DNA from: an uncultured Spirochaetales bacterium
GTDB lineage: Bacteria > Spirochaetota > Spirochaetia > Sphaerochaetales > Sphaerochaetaceae
Reading direction: 5' to 3'
Length of the DNA: 64,000 nt
Assembly (NCBI GenBank): GCA_934276485.1
Contig: CAKQTE010000040.1
Span: 8,036-72,035 of the forward strand
In this document: positions 62,138 to 64,000 of the stretch, piece by piece
Layout: every line of letters starts with the position of its first letter
Position numbering within the stretch: the first letter of the stretch is position 1
The notes under the pieces: model-generated
What the model saw: only the letters and a program-made list of their open reading frames with translations
Told to the model about the DNA's origin: nothing
The model's database searches: none
Program-made: the position numbers and the translations under genes

Positions 62138-62629
62138 ATGATTCATAATGAAGCAAAACATAATTGGAAAGCTCTAGTTGCAATAAGAGAACAGTTGGAG
62201 CATAGAGCTACATGGCTATACCTGTTGTGTGATGAGGCTAGAAAGAAAGGCCTTGAGTGGGAGAGCTTTGCTCCCGATGCGATCAAGAGATGTGGGCTAT
62301 ATCAAGGAAAGAACCTTGTAAAGAATGGAAAGACAGATAGCCTCAAGGGCTTGAAGAAGACACTATTTACAAAGCCTGCTCAGCTTGTGTTTGAGATGGA
62401 TATAAAAAGAAGTGATGATGATCACCTGGATATAGATTTCCATTATTGTCCTTTGGTTAAGGCTTGGCAGAAGCAAGGGCTATCTGATGATGAGATAGCT
62501 CGCCTTTGTGATATTGCAATGTGTGGAGACCACGGTATCGGTGAGTGCTATAACGCAAAGTTGGATCTTCCTAAGTGCATTGCCAAGGGAGATGATATCT
62601 GCGCATTGAGATATAGCAAGAAGAAATAA
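62138..62629 (+). CDS. L-2-amino-thiazoline-4-carboxylate hydrolase family protein
   Basis: A 163-residue protein with the family's C-terminal signature: HYCPLVKAWQKQGLSDDEIARLCDIAMCGDHGI and CIAKGDDIC. Most members have no proven natural substrate. The start at 62138 has an exceptional AGGAGGAGGAG site; an in-frame start at 62051 lies within the divergent gene. Confidence 0.8.
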   Translation: MIHNEAKHNWKALVAIREQLEHRATWLYLLCDEARKKGLEWESFAPDAIKRCGLYQGKNLVKNGKTDSLKGLKKTLFTKPAQLVFEMDIKRSDDDHLDIDFHYCPLVKAWQKQGLSDDEIARLCDIAMCGDHGIGECYNAKLDLPKCIAKGDDICALRYSKKK

Positions 62630-62649
62630 AAGCAAAAGAGAGTGTGCCT

Positions 62650-62847
62650 ATGGCTGATGAGATAGCACGTCGACAATTCCAGCCTTTATATATCTGGCTG
62701 TATATTTGCTTTCTCCTCTTAATTGCTGTGCCTTCTTATAAGAAAGAAGAAATACATGGAAGTGACAGTAGGAGTAGTGTTTGGTTTTGTGTACAGGACT
62801 GTCGACTATGGAATAATTCATCTTTTATGCCACTCTCGCTTAGTTGA
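62650..62847 (+). CDS. Small hydrophobic ORF, possibly half of a broken membrane protein
   Basis: A 65-residue frame with one predicted membrane helix (YIWLYICFLLLIAV). A GTG at 62644 is an alternative start. It overlaps the next small membrane ORF in another frame, and no good ribosome site is seen, so the pair may be a frameshifted gene. Confidence 0.35.
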   Translation: MADEIARRQFQPLYIWLYICFLLLIAVPSYKKEEIHGSDSRSSVWFCVQDCRLWNNSSFMPLSLS

Positions 62848-63010
62848 GGGCGGAAACCTATTCTGGGTTCTGTTGTGGATGAGTATGAGCTATGGATTTG
62901 CGAACTTTGTTTGGATCTGGCTATGGCTCGATAAAGACGAATTCTACAATGTGTTAGATATCTCTAAGTTATTATACAAAATATGCTATAATTGTATTAA
63001 TATACCATGA
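62756..63010 (+). CDS. Small two-helix membrane ORF
   Basis: An 84-residue frame starting MEVTVGVVFGFVYRTVDYG with two hydrophobic stretches (second near LFWVLLWMSMSYGFANFVWIW, split here). It overlaps the 62650 frame. Could be a stand-alone small membrane protein or the 3' part of a broken one. An extended -10 (62984-62992) lies within its 3' end. Confidence 0.4.
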   Translation: MEVTVGVVFGFVYRTVDYGIIHLLCHSRLVEGGNLFWVLLWMSMSYGFANFVWIWLWLDKDEFYNVLDISKLLYKICYNCINIP

Positions 63011-63044
63011 TAACTAGCCATATAGTTATATAGCACTATGGTAT
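62984..63044 (+). promoter_or_regulatory. Extended -10 and hairpin ahead of the hemolysin III gene
   Basis: TGCTATAAT (62984-62992) is an excellent extended -10. An imperfect hairpin follows: ATACCAT/ATGGTAT (63002-63008/63038-63044) with inner ATAACTA/TAGTTAT (63010-63016/63023-63029). It would begin a leader of about 125 bases. Confidence 0.45.
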
Positions 63045-63123
63045 TGAATTACCATTTGAAAATGTCAAATTAGTCAATTTTCCCGGATTTTCACTCGCTT
63101 CTTTTTGTTCTTAGACTTGGGCT

Positions 63124-63771
63124 ATGGAAAAATGGATTGAAGCACATTTAACACTACCTATGAACGTATCGAGAAGGGAAGAGATGGAAAATTCCCTTTC
63201 GCATCTGATTGGATTTGTTCTTGGTCTGATAGGTCTTTTATATATCCTATCATTTCCAGCAAGTACAACACGACTTGGAATGATTATCTTCGCAATATCG
63301 AATATTGTGATGTATGGAGCATCCTCGCTCTATCATGCATTGAATGTAGGAACAGCAAAAAGATTGCTACGAGTTGTAGATCACACATCCATATATCTAT
63401 TGATCGCTGGTTCATACACTCCAATACTCATGTATGTTGGAACCACTTATGCTATTAGATTTACGCTTGTTATGTGGGCAATTGCAGCTTTGGGTATTTT
63501 TATCATGGCTCTCTTCTGGGGAAGATTGAAAGCTGTACATCTTGCATTCTACCTCTTGATGGGATGGGCAGTTGTATTTACCAAAGGTGAGATCCTTCCT
63601 AATATGCCTCATTGCTTATTTAGGTATATTCTCTTAGGAGGAATCACATATTCACTTGGCGTGATCTTCTATGCTAACAGAAAGATACCAAAGAACCATT
63701 TGATTTGGCACATCTTTGTTCTAGCAGCAAGCGCATTCTTCTTTCTCGGATATCTTAATTGTTTGTTATAG
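63124..63771 (+). CDS. trhA: Hemolysin III/PAQR-family membrane protein
   Basis: A 215-residue protein with seven transmembrane helices and the PAQR motifs ENSLSHLIGF, SSLYHAL, VDHTSIYLLIAGSYTP and an H-x3-H-like region LIWHIFVLAAS. Alternative start at 63184 has a better ribosome site (AAGGGA) but would lose the usual N-terminal residues. The family acts as a membrane homeostasis factor; lytic activity is doubtful. Confidence 0.9.
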   Translation: MEKWIEAHLTLPMNVSRREEMENSLSHLIGFVLGLIGLLYILSFPASTTRLGMIIFAISNIVMYGASSLYHALNVGTAKRLLRVVDHTSIYLLIAGSYTPILMYVGTTYAIRFTLVMWAIAALGIFIMALFWGRLKAVHLAFYLLMGWAVVFTKGEILPNMPHCLFRYILLGGITYSLGVIFYANRKIPKNHLIWHIFVLAASAFFFLGYLNCLL

Positions 63772-63778
63772 TTCATGG

Positions 63779-63799
63779 TCCTCCTTTGGAGGATTTTTT
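63779..63799 (+). terminator. Terminator after the hemolysin III gene
   Basis: TCCTCC/GGAGGA stem with a TTT loop followed by TTTTTT. Confidence 0.85.
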
Positions 63800-64000
63800 C
63801 GTAGTGCTTGTTATTAATATAGTGAAGCCTCTCCACCTAAGATAAATCTATAGATGGAGCTTCCCTCTACCCACACAATTACGAATAATTGTGTAGTTGT
63901 TCTTTTAGAGAACAGGGACTGCGCATCTACCCAAACAATCTAGACTCAGCAAAAGATGATAAGTCATCTTTAACCGCATAAAGATCTTTTAGAGTAGACA
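63800..64000. other. Hairpin-rich end with a repeated TCTACCC word
   Basis: Several inverted repeats: GAAG-CTCCA/TGGAGCTTC (63823-63863), ACACAATTA/TAATTGTGT (63873-63894), GTTCT/AGAAC (63899-63913), AAGATGA/TCATCTT (63953-63970). TCTACCCACACAAT (63866) and TCTACCCAAACAAT (63926) are exactly 60 bases apart. CTTTTAGAG occurs twice. No gene is seen; the window ends before the pattern can be followed. Confidence 0.45.

Noticed and set aside
1..64000. CRISPR array or cas genes
   Set aside because: No regularly spaced repeats with unique spacers and no Cas proteins. The spaced words at 63866 and 63926 are too few and too short.
1..64000. Insertion sequences or phage integrases
   Set aside because: No transposase, integrase or recombinase gene is seen.

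Overview
The window looks like a chromosomal segment of a low-GC, host-associated anaerobic spirochaete, probably in or near Sphaerochaetaceae/Treponemataceae. Clues are exported proteins whose mature ends begin NGAKES or GQSES, UgpC/MsmX-type ATPases, oleate-hydratase and PAQR/hemolysin III homologues, oxygen-sensitive Fe-S enzymes, and an AT-rich spacer style. This placement is inference from protein style, not from a marker gene. No rRNA and one tRNA (Gly-CCC) are present.

Layout: (1) 1-3.9 kb, a sugar-acid module: divergent zinc dehydrogenase and LacI regulator with paired operators, a YhcH/YiaL protein, and a MATE pump. (2) 3.97-13.5 kb, a defence island: a complete type II-like Wadjet operon (jetABCD), a methyltransferase overlapping jetD by ATGA, and a PLD-DEAD helicase broken by a +1 frameshift. 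(3) 13.5-20.1 kb, two paralogous amino-acid permeases with a phosphodiesterase-like protein, SppA, an amidohydrolase, and a second LacI paralogue. (4) 20.3-28.7 kb, an AAA ATPase with a leaderless promoter, a YiaK-type dehydrogenase behind a perfect palindromic operator, a third LacI regulator, and a tripartite tricarboxylate (TTT) transporter followed by a cytoplasmic sulfatase. (5) 28.9-40.6 kb, an amino-acid ABC transporter, aminotransferase, AAA_14 ATPase, MATE pump, FkbM methyltransferase, queuosine-precursor transporter with a structured leader, SDR, galE and cardiolipin synthase.

(6) 40.6-49.8 kb, a NYN/OST-HTH protein, a 600-base structured non-coding region, a TetR regulator with an oleate hydratase homologue lacking its catalytic motif, a MATE pump, aspartokinase, a broken gene with an in-frame UGA, an MsmX-like ATPase and a TetR regulator. 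(7) 49.8-56.2 kb, on the minus strand: a CNNM/CBS protein with a structured leader, then an operon of a 920-residue multi-FeS/flavin oxidoreductase, a DUF5692 membrane protein, hypB and hypA, with no hydrogenase in view. (8) 56.3-57.6 kb, a DUF3800 gene with an upstream terminator-ended ncRNA, bracketed by imperfect 37-base direct repeats beside tRNA-Gly. (9) 57.6-64 kb, manA, a DnaQ-like exonuclease, PAP2 phosphatase, a MerR operon, deoxyinosine glycosylase, ATC hydrolase-like protein, small membrane ORFs, a hemolysin III homologue and a hairpin-rich end.

The best candidates for something undescribed are the hypAB-DUF5692-oxidoreductase operon, the repeat-bounded DUF3800/ncRNA cassette, the structured RNAs at 41.45-41.86 kb and at 51.1-51.23 kb, and a recurrent leaderless-promoter design seen at five genes. 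All functional names come from motif recognition by eye; no database search was run.
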